Below, piece after piece: positions 17,249-26,086 of a stretch of DNA of 64,000 nucleotides. The stretch spans positions 434,001 to 498,000 of the forward strand of contig NZ_JACXST010000002.1 of NCBI RefSeq assembly GCF_014850975.1. Direction: 5' to 3'. The stretch comes from Methylomonas fluvii (GTDB taxonomy: Bacteria; Pseudomonadota; Gammaproteobacteria; Methylococcales; Methylomonadaceae). A model generated the notes under the pieces. It saw only the letters and a program-made list of their open reading frames with translations, ran no database searches and had not been told where the DNA came from. Within the stretch, counting starts at the first letter, position 1. The number at the start of each line of letters is the position of its first letter. Made by a program: the position numbers and the translations under genes.

Positions 17249-17788
17249 TTAAAACAGTTCGATTTCATCGTCGTCGCTTTGCCGATTTGCTTGCTGAAAC
17301 AAGGCTAGCGCTTCATCGACGCTTTTGCCCTGATGGATAGCATCAAACATGACTTTTTCAGATTCCATAGTGTACTGGTTGCGAATGCTTTCCTGAAACT
17401 TATACCATTCGGCAGGATTATATAACCTCTGCGGGGTATCGATGATGTCCGACAAGCCTTTTAGATTGTTGGACACGTGTTGCAGGCATTGCTGCAGGCG
17501 ATCATAAAACTGGAACGCCACAATCGCCGAATAGATTTTATCCTGGGTCGCCACGCAATGCGTAAGAGCCTGGTCGCGGCTCCCGCTCTGCTGAAAACTG
17601 CTCAGTAATTGATGAATATTTTTCATATCTTCAACCATACCGGTAAAAGAGTCGGCCAAGGCTGAGACCGACTCGTCGCCGGCTTTCATACTGCCTTCAA
17701 CCTGAGCAACCGAAACGGTCAACAGTTTGATGGTTTCCCTAATCTGGCTCCAACCCAAGTCTGGCTGGTTTGATGGTGAAAATGTCAT
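17249..17788 (-). CDS. Helical chemotaxis-like protein with CheZ-like motif
   Basis: I do not recognise this 179-residue protein as a named family. It is predicted to be almost wholly helical and soluble. Residues 91-105 (AFQFYDRLQQCLQHV) contain F-x-D-x-x-x-Q with Asp 96 and Gln 100, the same spacing as the catalytic Asp and Gln in the DLTGQ motif of CheZ. A nearly identical segment lies in the short receptor at 21043-22152. The C-terminus, DDDEIELF, also matches the C-termini of that receptor (GDVDLF) and of CheD (GSVELF). CheZ ends in an acidic CheY-binding peptide as well. I infer a chemotaxis role, possibly CheY-P dephosphorylation. It lies outside the che operon, ahead of a lipoprotein gene. 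Confidence 0.7.
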   Translation of the reverse strand: MTFSPSNQPDLGWSQIRETIKLLTVSVAQVEGSMKAGDESVSALADSFTGMVEDMKNIHQLLSSFQQSGSRDQALTHCVATQDKIYSAIVAFQFYDRLQQCLQHVSNNLKGLSDIIDTPQRLYNPAEWYKFQESIRNQYTMESEKVMFDAIHQGKSVDEALALFQQANRQSDDDEIELF

Positions 17789-18017
17789 AAATAACTATCC
17801 TAAAAATACCGATACAAATTAAGTTGTCGCGACATATGCGCTCTATTGTAACCGACTATACAAAAGCAATGACGACGGCTTAAGTATAGAGAAACTGAAG
17901 AGTAGTCGATTATTGACGCCAGTATTTTTAAAAAAAGCCGGAATTGACGGTGAAATCGCACTACTCTTTTGCATAGGGTAGCAGCGCTTATCGGGCACAG
18001 GCCAAGCGATAGCTCGG

Positions 18018-18047
18018 TTGACGATAACTCTACAGATAGAGTAGAAA
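18018..18047 (+). promoter_or_regulatory. Possible promoter with palindrome in its spacer
   Basis: The 322 bases between the divergent genes at 17788 and 18111 hold no gene. A weak sigma-70-like pair TTGACG (18018-18023) and TAGAAA (18042-18047), 18 bases apart, precedes the PhoH gene. Its spacer contains the inverted repeat ACTCTA-CAGA-TAGAGT (18027-18042), which could be an operator. The remaining sequence shows nothing else I can support. Confidence 0.3.
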
Positions 18048-18110
18048 TACCTTTAGCGCAGCACCGGGTTTGCATTGAAACCGCCTTTCCACGCTTTTTA
18101 CAAGGATAAT

Positions 18111-19523
18111 ATGAATATTCAATCCGCCGGCAAAAAATTGTTCGTGTTGGACACCAACGTGCTGATGCACGACCCAACGTCCATTTTTCGCTTTCAAGAA
18201 CACAATGTTTTCATTCCGATGGTGGTGCTGGAGGAATTGGATCACGCCAAAAAAGGCTTATCCGATGTATCGCGCAACGTCCGCCAAGTTAGCCGATTTT
18301 TGGACGAATTAATCCGCGATGCCGATCAACAAACCATCAACGCCGGCTTACCGCTGTCGCGCATCGATTATGCTCGGAACGGCGAGCGAGAATTCGACGG
18401 CCGTCTGTACTTTCAAACCCGGCAATTGTCGCACCTACTCCCCGCCGACCTACCCGGGCAGATTGCCGATAATTCCATCTTGAGTATCGTATTGGCCTTG
18501 GGTAAGGAATACCCGGATGTGAAGGTAATCCTGGTCTCCAAAGACATCAATATGCGCATCAAAGCAGCCGCGCTACAGATCAGTGCCGAGGATTACCATA
18601 ACGATCAAACCATTGAAGATATAGACCTGCTCTACACCGGCACGATGCCGCTGGACAGCGACTTCTGGGAGGAACACGGCGGCAAGATGGAATCGTGGCA
18701 GGAAAACGACCACACATACTACCGCGTAAATGGTCCGCTGGTTGCCGAATGGTATCCCAACCAATATCTGTATATGGAAGGCGAAGATAATTTCGAAGCT
18801 ATTGTAAAAAGCCGCGAAGGCGACACGGCGGTGTTGCAATTGGCCCGCGATTACCGTACCAAGCACAATAGCATCTGGGGAATTTCCGCCAAAAACCGCG
18901 AGCAAAATTTTGCGTTGAATGCCCTACTCGACCCGAACGTGGACTTTGTGACGCTAATAGGCTCGGCCGGCACCGGCAAAACCTTGCTGGCACTGGCAGC
19001 CGGCCTGTCTTTGACACTGGAAAGCAAAGCTTATCTGGAAATTATCATGACGCGGGAGACCATGCCGGTTGGCGAAGACATCGGTTTCTTACCCGGCACG
19101 GAGGAAGAAAAAATGGCGCCGTGGATGGGAGCGTTGATGGACAACCTGGAATTGCTGGGCAGCCGCTCCGGTACGACCGAATGGGAACAAGGCGCGTCGC
19201 AAAACGTCATGATGAACCGGGTAAAAATTCGTTCACTGAACTTTATGCGCGGACGGACTTTTCTAAACCGCTACCTGATTATCGACGAGGCACAAAACTT
19301 GACGCCCAAACAGATGAAAACCTTGATTACCCGCGCGGGGCCCGGCACTAAGATCATCTGTATCGGCAATCTGGCACAAATCGATACACCGTATCTAACC
19401 GCCACCAGTTCGGGTTTGACCTATGTGGTTGATCGTTTCAAATCTTGGCCGAATAGCGCCCACATTACTTTGCGGCGTGGCGAGCGTTCGCGCCTGGCGG
19501 ATTTTGCATCCGATAATTTGTAA
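18111..19523 (+). CDS. PIN-PhoH fusion ATPase
   Basis: The protein joins an N-terminal PIN nuclease domain to a PhoH ATPase/helicase domain, the layout called PhoH2. The PIN acidic residues are seen at LFVLDTNVLMHDP (about residue 10) and MVVLEELDHAKKG. The Walker A motif GSAGTGKT is near residue 284 and the Walker B region is RYLIIDEAQNLTPKQMK. Relatives are RNA-unwinding ribonucleases. I choose the ATG at 18111 because AAGGA lies directly before it; an in-frame ATG at 18075 has no ribosome binding site. It is convergent with the next gene, with only 5 bases between the two stop codons. Confidence 0.92.
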   Translation: MNIQSAGKKLFVLDTNVLMHDPTSIFRFQEHNVFIPMVVLEELDHAKKGLSDVSRNVRQVSRFLDELIRDADQQTINAGLPLSRIDYARNGEREFDGRLYFQTRQLSHLLPADLPGQIADNSILSIVLALGKEYPDVKVILVSKDINMRIKAAALQISAEDYHNDQTIEDIDLLYTGTMPLDSDFWEEHGGKMESWQENDHTYYRVNGPLVAEWYPNQYLYMEGEDNFEAIVKSREGDTAVLQLARDYRTKHNSIWGISAKNREQNFALNALLDPNVDFVTLIGSAGTGKTLLALAAGLSLTLESKAYLEIIMTRETMPVGEDIGFLPGTEEEKMAPWMGALMDNLELLGSRSGTTEWEQGASQNVMMNRVKIRSLNFMRGRTFLNRYLIIDEAQNLTPKQMKTLITRAGPGTKIICIGNLAQIDTPYLTATSSGLTYVVDRFKSWPNSAHITLRRGERSRLADFASDNL

Positions 19524-19528
19524 AGCCA

Positions 19529-20626
19529 TCAAACCAATGATTGACTGATTTCAGCCTTTGGCCACGCCATCAACACCGCTTTAACCAGCGTGGCCAAGGG
19601 TATCGCAAAAAACACCCCCCAAAACCCCCACAAGCCGCCAAAAAACAGGATGGCAACAATAATTGCAATAGGATGCAAATTCACTGCTTCAGAAAACAGC
19701 AGCGGCACCAATATGACGCCATCCAATGCCTGAATCACCGAATAGGCGATAAATACGTACATAAAGTGATCATTGCCACCAACGCCCCACTGCACATAAG
19801 CCACCGCCAATACCGGAAAAGTGACTAATGTCGCGCCAACATAAGGAATCACCACAGACAAGCCCATCAGTACCGCAAGCAACATCGCATAATTCAAACC
19901 CAACAACCAGAAGACTATGTAACTGATCGCCCACAGGATAAACACTTCAAGAAATTTGCCCCTAACGTAATTGGCTATTTGCCTATCGACTTCATGCCAC
20001 ACTCGCAGACTAAGGCTGGTATCTCTTGGCAGAAACTGCACAAACCAGCCCAATAAAACCTGTTTATCTTTCAGAAAGAAAAACACCATCAACGGCACCA
20101 AAAACAAGTAAATGATCACCGCAACCAATCCGACAAACGATTGGGCAGAGCCGGAGATCAAATCTTGACCATACTTGAGCAAGTCTTGTTGAATGGAAAA
20201 CATGATTTCGCGAATCCGGACTTCCGAAATCAGTTCCGGGTGGCGTTCAGGGAAGCGCATGATCTCGGCTTGGGTGCTGGAGACAATCTCCGGTATGTGT
20301 TGCACCAGTTGCACGGTTTGCTCGGACACTATCGGCACCAGCACGAACAACACAAACCCCAGTACAGCCATAAACGCAAAGAATACGAGATGCACCGAAA
20401 TCAAACGACCGAGTTGGCGCTGTTCGGCTTTAACCACCAGCCCTTCCAGTAGATACGCCAACACAATCGCCACAAAAACCGGCATCAGCAAATCCAGCAA
20501 GCCGTATATCAATAAAAAGCCGCCCAGCAAAACTATGGCTAGGGAAACAACTTGGGAATTGGGTAGAAATCGCTGGAAAAAATTTCTAATGAAATCGGAA
20601 CTGGAAAAGTCAGTCTGCTGGTTCAT
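19529..20626 (-). CDS. AI-2E/PerM family membrane protein
   Basis: This is a polytopic inner-membrane protein of the AI-2E (PerM, YdiK) family, with about eight hydrophobic segments. The long amphipathic region in the middle (about residues 90-140) and the FLKDKQVLLGWFVQFLP and GLSVVIPYVGA segments are typical. Members include transporters for autoinducer 2 and Na+/H+ exchangers, so the substrate cannot be told from sequence. I use the ATG at 20626; an upstream TTG is possible. The gene follows the che operon on the same strand but after a gap of 72 bases. Confidence 0.87.
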   Translation of the reverse strand: MNQQTDFSSSDFIRNFFQRFLPNSQVVSLAIVLLGGFLLIYGLLDLLMPVFVAIVLAYLLEGLVVKAEQRQLGRLISVHLVFFAFMAVLGFVLFVLVPIVSEQTVQLVQHIPEIVSSTQAEIMRFPERHPELISEVRIREIMFSIQQDLLKYGQDLISGSAQSFVGLVAVIIYLFLVPLMVFFFLKDKQVLLGWFVQFLPRDTSLSLRVWHEVDRQIANYVRGKFLEVFILWAISYIVFWLLGLNYAMLLAVLMGLSVVIPYVGATLVTFPVLAVAYVQWGVGGNDHFMYVFIAYSVIQALDGVILVPLLFSEAVNLHPIAIIVAILFFGGLWGFWGVFFAIPLATLVKAVLMAWPKAEISQSLV

Positions 20627-20698
20627 GGAGTGTTGGCGGCTAGGCAAACCGTTGCCGGTTTGATCGCGCCATTAGGTTATATAAAAAAGCGGGATTGC

Positions 20699-20998
20699 TC
20701 AGGACAGTGTAAATAATTTATCAAAATTAGCGATTTCCAAAATTTTTTTTACTTCGGTACGCGAATTTTTAATCCGTATTGCCGACTTATCGCCAGCCAT
20801 CTTATCTCGCAGAACTAACAGCATACCAAGGGCTGAGCTATCTAAGTATTCTGTACCGATCAAATCGACTTCTATCAACTTCACGCCGCTTTCAACAAGC
20901 TTGGTGGCTTCGCGAAACTCATTGTGTACACCGAAATCGAACCGGCCGCTTATTTTAATCGACAACACTCCCGCATCAACGCGTGCATCAATACCCAT
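20699..20998 (-). CDS. STAS-domain protein, anti-sigma factor antagonist type
   Basis: This 99-residue protein is a single STAS domain. The conserved region EVDLIGTEYLDSSALGMLLVLRD carries the Ser in the D-S-S-A-L motif that is phosphorylated in SpoIIAA-type antagonists. I place the start at the ATG 20998 because GAGG lies eight bases before it; a GTG at 21013 is inside that ribosome binding site. It is the last gene of the chemosensory operon, 29 bases after the short receptor. STAS proteins usually pair with a switch kinase or phosphatase, and none is in the window. Confidence 0.85.
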   Translation of the reverse strand: MGIDARVDAGVLSIKISGRFDFGVHNEFREATKLVESGVKLIEVDLIGTEYLDSSALGMLLVLRDKMAGDKSAIRIKNSRTEVKKILEIANFDKLFTLS

Positions 20999-21042
20999 AT
21001 TTTTTAACCTCACGAATTATCATGTCATCTCTTACCTTTAGA

Positions 21043-22152
21043 CTAAAACAGATCCACATCACCTTCCTCCATGGAAGATTGCGAAACAATATGCGACTTT
21101 CTTACTTGCCACTGCTGCTTCATGATTTTCAAGCGATCCGAGCCTTGCCGTAATTGGTCGCGCCAATTAGCATCACTACCGGTTTTGAATACCCCCAAAC
21201 CTATACTTACCTCGTCGGATAGCGAACCGAAATGCTGTAAATTGAATTGCAAGTATTCGATCAATTGCCGGGCCATATCCTCAAATTGCAGGCCTCTCAC
21301 CGCATTACCCACATTGAATTCGATTTTATTGGTCAATTGGGAAATTTCGCCAACATTGCTGGAGATATTGGCATTAATGATGGCGATATCATCCATCATC
21401 TTGTCGATACTGGCCTTGGAACTAATCGCCACGTTCATGTCTTTGGAGGCCATTACTTCAATCATGGTTTGCGCTTCGCGGATATTATCCTTGGAGGCCT
21501 TCACCACGCGCTTAATTTCTTCGCTGAACTTATCGGAGTTTTTTGAAAGATTCCTCACCTCTCCCGCAACCACCGCAAAGCCTCGACCCGCTTCTCCCGC
21601 CCTGGCGGCTTCTATGGCGGCATTCAGCGCCAACAAATTGGTTTGATCGGCAATCTTCTGCACGTCGCCCAATAGTTTCTCGACATGAGCCATATGGCCC
21701 CCAACGTCATTGATGACCGCGACCATTTCCATGCTCTGCTTACTGATTTGCAGAATATGGTCGATAAAAAACTGCAGGACATCATCGGTTTCCTGAGCAA
21801 AACTCGTGAAATTGAGAGTACTACGCCCTTTGTCAGTACTTCCTTCCAGATCAGCTACCAACGAATATACTATCGATGACTGCCCGGACGTCAGACTAGC
21901 CAAACTATTGAAGCTGTTGGACATCGTAGTCACCGCATCAGCAAGCATGGATTTAAGCTGTTCCAATTCCGCGCGAAAATAGGAGGCTTCTTGGTCGATA
22001 CAATCTTTCAAATGTAACAAATAGTCATCAATCGCGCGCACCAATTCCGCGTCACTTAGATCCTTGCTGTTTGTCGAGGCTGACACTTGCGCACGTTGAA
22101 CACGAAATGCTTTGACCATCCACAATATCGTTGCGATGGGGGGGCTAGCCAA
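21043..22152 (-). CDS. Short methyl-accepting chemotaxis protein, anchor out of frame
   Basis: This frame encodes the signalling domain of a receptor, with the conserved hairpin tip [18 protein letters not shown] at about residues 170-187. There is no ligand-binding domain. The only start in frame is a TTG at 22152 lacking a ribosome binding site, and the protein then begins in the middle of a hydrophobic segment. The missing first transmembrane helix is found in another frame just upstream (22244), and one extra C in the seven-C run would join them, so the natural protein is probably about 400 residues with a two-helix anchor. Residues 289-296 (QFEDMARQ) hold the CheZ-like F-x-D-x-x-x-Q motif, and the C-terminus is GDVDLF. 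Confidence 0.82.
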   Translation of the reverse strand: MASPPIATILWMVKAFRVQRAQVSASTNSKDLSDAELVRAIDDYLLHLKDCIDQEASYFRAELEQLKSMLADAVTTMSNSFNSLASLTSGQSSIVYSLVADLEGSTDKGRSTLNFTSFAQETDDVLQFFIDHILQISKQSMEMVAVINDVGGHMAHVEKLLGDVQKIADQTNLLALNAAIEAARAGEAGRGFAVVAGEVRNLSKNSDKFSEEIKRVVKASKDNIREAQTMIEVMASKDMNVAISSKASIDKMMDDIAIINANISSNVGEISQLTNKIEFNVGNAVRGLQFEDMARQLIEYLQFNLQHFGSLSDEVSIGLGVFKTGSDANWRDQLRQGSDRLKIMKQQWQVRKSHIVSQSSMEEGDVDLF

Positions 22153-22244
22153 TAAACCAGCGCATTGGACGAAAACAACGGCAATAACAAAACTACCAGC
22201 GTGAATAAAACCAGGAGCGCGTTGTCTTTTAGGAACTGCAACAT
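22056..22244 (-). pseudogene. N-terminal membrane anchor of the short receptor, frameshifted
   Basis: An ATG six bases after the cheB stop opens a frame encoding [20 protein letters not shown], a clear transmembrane helix. The frame then passes a run of seven C on the coding strand (G at 22138-22144) and continues into a non-protein-like sequence. With eight C in the run it would read [14 protein letters not shown] and go straight into the receptor signalling domain. Either the gene is frameshifted, the tract is variable, or the base count is a sequencing error. Confidence 0.72.
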
Positions 22245-22248
22245 ATTT

Positions 22249-23310
22249 TCAATCTACCAGGGCCAGGATTTTTTCCGCTATTTTCCCCAAGGATAACACA
22301 TGATGCGCGGCCCCCAGTTTGTAAGCTTCGCCGGGCATGCCCCAAACGATACTGGATGCTTCATCCTGCACTATATTGACGGCTCCGGCCTCGCGCATCT
22401 CAAGCATAGCTCTGGCACCATCCGCCCCCATACCCGTCAACATAACCCCAACAGCATTGCTACCCACATTCTCGGCAACTGATCGAAACAGGACATCCAC
22501 GGAGGGCTTATGTCTGTTGACAGGTGGACCATCATCCAGGCGGCACGCGTAACGAGCGCCATCTCTCACAACCATGAGATGTTGATCACCTGGCGCTATA
22601 TAGATATTTCCGGGCAATATCAGCTGCCCATCGCTAGCCACGCAAGCAGTCATCTCCGAGGCCTCGTTTACATGTTTGGCAAACGAAGCACTGAAGGCGA
22701 GTGGTAAATGTTGAGTAATGACAATCGCCGGTGCCGTTCTGGGCAAGCTTTTAACCAGTTCCTTGACCGCTTCGGTGCCGCCCGTTGAAGAACCCAACGC
22801 CACAATTTTATGAGTCGTTTTGAAATGCTTTTTCATCGTACCGGTTGCATTTTCATTCACTGAACTAAGGACTGGAACATTAACCCGATTGGTTTCCAAG
22901 GCTTTGACTTTTGCCTGAGCGGCCATCCTGATTTTACCAATAATCTCATCGGCATAGGCTCGTAAGCCATGAGAGACATCGATTTTTGGTTTTGCCACAA
23001 AATCAACCGCACCGAGCGCCAACGCGTCGAGAGTCACTTCGGCACCTTTTTCGGTCAACGTTGAAATCATGACCACCGGCATCGGCCGTAAGCGCATCAA
23101 ATTACGTAAAAATGTCAGCCCATCCATACGCGGCATTTCTACATCCAGTGTTAATACGTCGGGATTCAACGCCTTTATTTTTTCCCTGGCAATAATCGGA
23201 TCACTGGCCGTGCCGACTACTTCAATATCGCCTGCCTCATTAAAAATTTGTGTCAGCATTTGGCGAATTAATGCCGAGTCGTCAACAATCAATAGCTTAA
23301 TTTTTGTCAT
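22249..23310 (-). CDS. cheB: Chemotaxis protein-glutamate methylesterase CheB
   Basis: CheB removes methyl groups from receptors and deamidates some receptor glutamines. The receiver domain has Asp 10, Asp 11 and the phosphorylation site Asp 56 ([12 protein letters not shown]). The methylesterase domain shows the catalytic triad: Ser in LGSSTGGTE (residues 172-180), His 201 in ITQHLP, and Asp 297 in TGMGADGAR. The length of 353 residues is normal. It follows cheD after 9 bases. Both domains look intact. Confidence 0.96.
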   Translation of the reverse strand: MTKIKLLIVDDSALIRQMLTQIFNEAGDIEVVGTASDPIIAREKIKALNPDVLTLDVEMPRMDGLTFLRNLMRLRPMPVVMISTLTEKGAEVTLDALALGAVDFVAKPKIDVSHGLRAYADEIIGKIRMAAQAKVKALETNRVNVPVLSSVNENATGTMKKHFKTTHKIVALGSSTGGTEAVKELVKSLPRTAPAIVITQHLPLAFSASFAKHVNEASEMTACVASDGQLILPGNIYIAPGDQHLMVVRDGARYACRLDDGPPVNRHKPSVDVLFRSVAENVGSNAVGVMLTGMGADGARAMLEMREAGAVNIVQDEASSIVWGMPGEAYKLGAAHHVLSLGKIAEKILALVD

Positions 23311-23319
23311 CCTGGTTTC

Positions 23320-23958
23320 CTAAAATAGCTCTACGCTACCTTCAACCGGTGCGTCCTTGATACTGGAACTATATTGCTTCTCGCGCAGGAAGATAGTTTG
23401 GTTGTGTAAATCTTTAATTTTTTTCATTCTGACCCGTCCGGTATGCGGAAAGAAATTCACCTTACGCGGGTAAATATCGCCCAAATCATGAGAAACCAGA
23501 TTCAACGCTTCAGTATCCACATAGTCCAAAACGAATTGAATGTTTCTAGCCCCCACATCACCGAGGGTAGCGATGATTTTGCCACCGCCGAACAACTTAA
23601 CTTCCAAGTTTTTGCGCTTACCGCCATTTTGCAAAATAGCGTTTATCAAATGTTCCATCGCGTAATTGCCATAGCGTGAGGCATTGCCAACGACGGCTTC
23701 GTCTCTGTCGTTCAAGCGACTTTTACTAGTCTCCGGCAACATGAAATGATTCATACCCCCCACGCCGGTCACCACATCCCTTATACAGGCTGCCACGCAA
23801 GAACCCAGCACAGTCGTAATCATTTCATCCTGTTTGGTGACGTAGTAGTCACCGGGCATCAATTTTGCCGCCACTATTTGATTTTCTTGATCCCAATACC
23901 GATTAACATTTTCGAAGCCGGCGATAAGAGGTCTTTCCACATACGGCTTATGACTCAC
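23320..23958 (-). CDS. cheD: Chemoreceptor glutamine deamidase CheD
   Basis: CheD deamidates receptor glutamines. The catalytic Cys 54 is in TTVLGSCVAACIRD and the catalytic His 71 in GGMNHFML. The N-terminal 30 residues and the last 25 are extensions on the family core. The C-terminus reads GSVELF, matching the ends of the short receptor and of the 179-residue protein at 17249. The start is GTG and overlaps the cheR stop by 4 bases. In other bacteria CheD also binds CheC-type phosphatases; no cheC is in the window. Confidence 0.93.
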   Translation of the reverse strand: MSHKPYVERPLIAGFENVNRYWDQENQIVAAKLMPGDYYVTKQDEMITTVLGSCVAACIRDVVTGVGGMNHFMLPETSKSRLNDRDEAVVGNASRYGNYAMEHLINAILQNGGKRKNLEVKLFGGGKIIATLGDVGARNIQFVLDYVDTEALNLVSHDLGDIYPRKVNFFPHTGRVRMKKIKDLHNQTIFLREKQYSSSIKDAPVEGSVELF

Positions 23959-24791
23959 TTACTCGACTTCCTGTAGATGGTGTTACCTATCAAACTGAAT
24001 CCGGTATCGAGTTGATGCAAGGACTCTGAATGTCCAATGAACAAATATGAGCCCTCTTCCAATAAGCCGCAGTAACGATTCGCTAACATCGCCTTGGTTT
24101 CCCGATCAAAATAGATCAAAACATTTCGGCAAAAAATAAAATCAAAATACCCTTTCAAGGGCCACTCCTGCATCAAATTCAATTGTTTAAACTCTATCAA
24201 TTCTTTCAATTCCGGTTTAACGCGTACCTTATTCGCTTGTCCACCCATACCTTTTTGAAACCAGCGCTTAAGGCGTTGCTCGGCTATTCCTGTCACGCGA
24301 TCAGCCATGTAAATACCGGCTGCGGCGGTAGCCAAAACATTCGTATCAAGATCGGTAGCCAGAATACTGATGTTCCAATCAGCCGGGACGCTTTCCTTCA
24401 AAGTCATCGCCAAAGAATAAGGCTCCTCACCTGTCGAGCAACCTGCGGACCAAACTTTAATCTGTTTAGTCCCGGCATGTTTTTTAAGCAACCCCGGCAC
24501 AACCGTCTTGCTTAAATATTCAAAGTGGTGATTTTCGCGAAAAAAAGAAGTAAGGTTAGTAGTAACCGCGTTGATAAACTCAGTAAATTCTGTATCAGGG
24601 TTGTCTTTCAGATACTGACAATACTGTTTGAAGGTGGTGAATCCCAGCATGCGGACCCGTTTCGACAATCTCGAATAAAACATGTCGAATTTATCGTCCG
24701 GCACCAATATCCCGGAATATTGGTTGGATATTTTCCTTAGAACATCAAAATCTGCTTGGGTATATTCAAACTCGCGCGTTTTTTCTTTCAT
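23955..24791 (-). CDS. cheR: Chemotaxis protein methyltransferase CheR
   Basis: CheR methylates receptor glutamates using S-adenosylmethionine. The N-terminal helical domain (about residues 1-85) precedes the methyltransferase domain with VWSAGCSTGEEPYSLAM (about residue 118), the SAM-binding glycine region, and FDFIFCRNVLIYFD near residue 223. The length of 278 residues is usual. A candidate tether for CheR is present: the large receptor in this operon ends in EWQDF, a CheR-docking pentapeptide pattern. Confidence 0.96.
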   Translation of the reverse strand: MKEKTREFEYTQADFDVLRKISNQYSGILVPDDKFDMFYSRLSKRVRMLGFTTFKQYCQYLKDNPDTEFTEFINAVTTNLTSFFRENHHFEYLSKTVVPGLLKKHAGTKQIKVWSAGCSTGEEPYSLAMTLKESVPADWNISILATDLDTNVLATAAAGIYMADRVTGIAEQRLKRWFQKGMGGQANKVRVKPELKELIEFKQLNLMQEWPLKGYFDFIFCRNVLIYFDRETKAMLANRYCGLLEEGSYLFIGHSESLHQLDTGFSLIGNTIYRKSSK

Positions 24792-24815
24792 TTTGTATAT
24801 TCGGGTCGTACCCCA

Positions 24816-25325
24816 TCAAAAGAAGCCGGATGCAGCTTGATCAACTTCCAGCATTTCGGCAATCCCCAATAATTCCGATGCTTCAATAAATTTATCGGAA
24901 GGAAAGTCGATAGAAATGGATTTCTGCAAGCCAATTGCGGTTTGCTTTAAAATCAATAACAGTTGCAAATTGGCCGTATCTATCATCGTCACGCCGGAAG
25001 CGTCGATATCGATAGCCTCAAAATTGCTGAGCATCTGCATCAGGTGTTGGTGGAGAACCGACACATTTTGAATATTCAGTACTGGCTCCAACACCAAAAC
25101 CGCTCTTTCACCTTGAGAGGCGTATGGCTCAGAGGCGTCGGCCGGCGCTTGATCCAAGTCTATCTCAAGGTTTGACGCTGTTTCTGTCGAGCTCGCAAGC
25201 TCTGTCGAACTGTCCACTTCCGATTCGCCAACTTCGGCTTTTCGTGAGTCTTGATTGAAATCTGATCGATGCATCCAGGCCAGAGGGTCATAACCGATCA
25301 AACTATCTTCATCTTGTTCCGCCAT
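24816..25325 (-). CDS. STAS-domain protein of the chemosensory operon
   Basis: This 169-residue protein has an acidic, Ser-, Glu- and Ala-rich N-terminal half (residues 1-75) and a C-terminal STAS domain (about residues 78-165; AIDIDASGVTMIDTANLQLL). The position of the usual phosphorylatable Ser in the D-S/T motif is occupied by Thr (MIDTANL). The N-terminal segment contains SLIGYDPLAWM, an ordered-looking short motif in an otherwise disordered region. Its start shares one base with the parA stop (TAATG). STAS proteins are not core chemotaxis components, so it may bring a second input or adaptor. Function unknown. Confidence 0.8.
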   Translation of the reverse strand: MAEQDEDSLIGYDPLAWMHRSDFNQDSRKAEVGESEVDSSTELASSTETASNLEIDLDQAPADASEPYASQGERAVLVLEPVLNIQNVSVLHQHLMQMLSNFEAIDIDASGVTMIDTANLQLLLILKQTAIGLQKSISIDFPSDKFIEASELLGIAEMLEVDQAASGFF

Positions 25326-26086
25326 TACATCATCCTCCCTTGTAAAAAGTCTTCAGCAAGTGCCATAAAATCTCGTGCAGAACGGCAGCCGGGGCGATAT
25401 TCAAAAATGGTTTTACCAAAACTAGGGCACTCTGCGAGTAAAGCCGTTTCCCGAATGGCCGTCGCCAAAATTTGCCCAGGGAAGTATTTTTGTATGACAC
25501 TCAACACCTCCTTTGAAATACGTCTGGTCGGTATATACCTGGACATGACCAGAGAAAATTTGTAGGGCCTTTTCAAAGCGCTTTCAAATTTCTTAATGGT
25601 TCCCACCAAATGCGACAGCCCTTGTAATGCCAAATAATCACTGGTCATCGGCACCAATATTTCGTCGGCGGCAAACAAGGCATTGGCTACCAATACACCG
25701 GAAGAAGGGGGGCAATCGATAAAGATAAAATCTTCATCGCGATTGCCGTCAAGCAAAGCTCTGCGAAGCAGATCACCACGTCTGGCTCCACCATCCGTCA
25801 ATTGCTCAATTTCCTGCAATCTAGGACCGGCAACCACCAAATTCAGATTCTTTCTAACCGGAATTGATTGCTCCGCGAGACTTACCCCTTCCAACAAAAC
25901 CTTATCAATCCCACTTTTTTGCGGATCTACCGAACCTAGTGAAACGGCCAAATGACTCTGAGGATCAAAGTCTATCACTGTAATTTTCTTACCGAGTTTA
26001 GCTAGAGCGTGGGTCAAATTGACCGAAGTGGTGGTTTTTCCTACCCCGCCTTTCTGGTTAAGGACCGCTACAATCCTCGCGCTCAT
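25325..26086 (-). CDS. ParA/Soj-type ATPase of the chemosensory operon
   Basis: This is a deviant-Walker ATPase of the ParA/MinD superfamily. The motif KGGVGKTT is at residues 12-19 with the signature lysine 12, and the Walker B region is FIFIDCPPSSG. ParA proteins coded inside che operons (ParC in Vibrio, PpfA in Rhodobacter) position chemoreceptor arrays in the cell, and this one likely does the same. The partner ParP, usually a CheW-like fusion, is not recognisable here. The start overlaps the upstream cheW stop by 4 bases. Confidence 0.9.
   Translation of the reverse strand: MSARIVAVLNQKGGVGKTTTSVNLTHALAKLGKKITVIDFDPQSHLAVSLGSVDPQKSGIDKVLLEGVSLAEQSIPVRKNLNLVVAGPRLQEIEQLTDGGARRGDLLRRALLDGNRDEDFIFIDCPPSSGVLVANALFAADEILVPMTSDYLALQGLSHLVGTIKKFESALKRPYKFSLVMSRYIPTRRISKEVLSVIQKYFPGQILATAIRETALLAECPSFGKTIFEYRPGCRSARDFMALAEDFLQGRMM

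Noticed and set aside
20647..20697. Intrinsic terminator at the end of the chemosensory operon
   Set aside because: A run of T is present on the minus strand but no stem of useful length precedes it.
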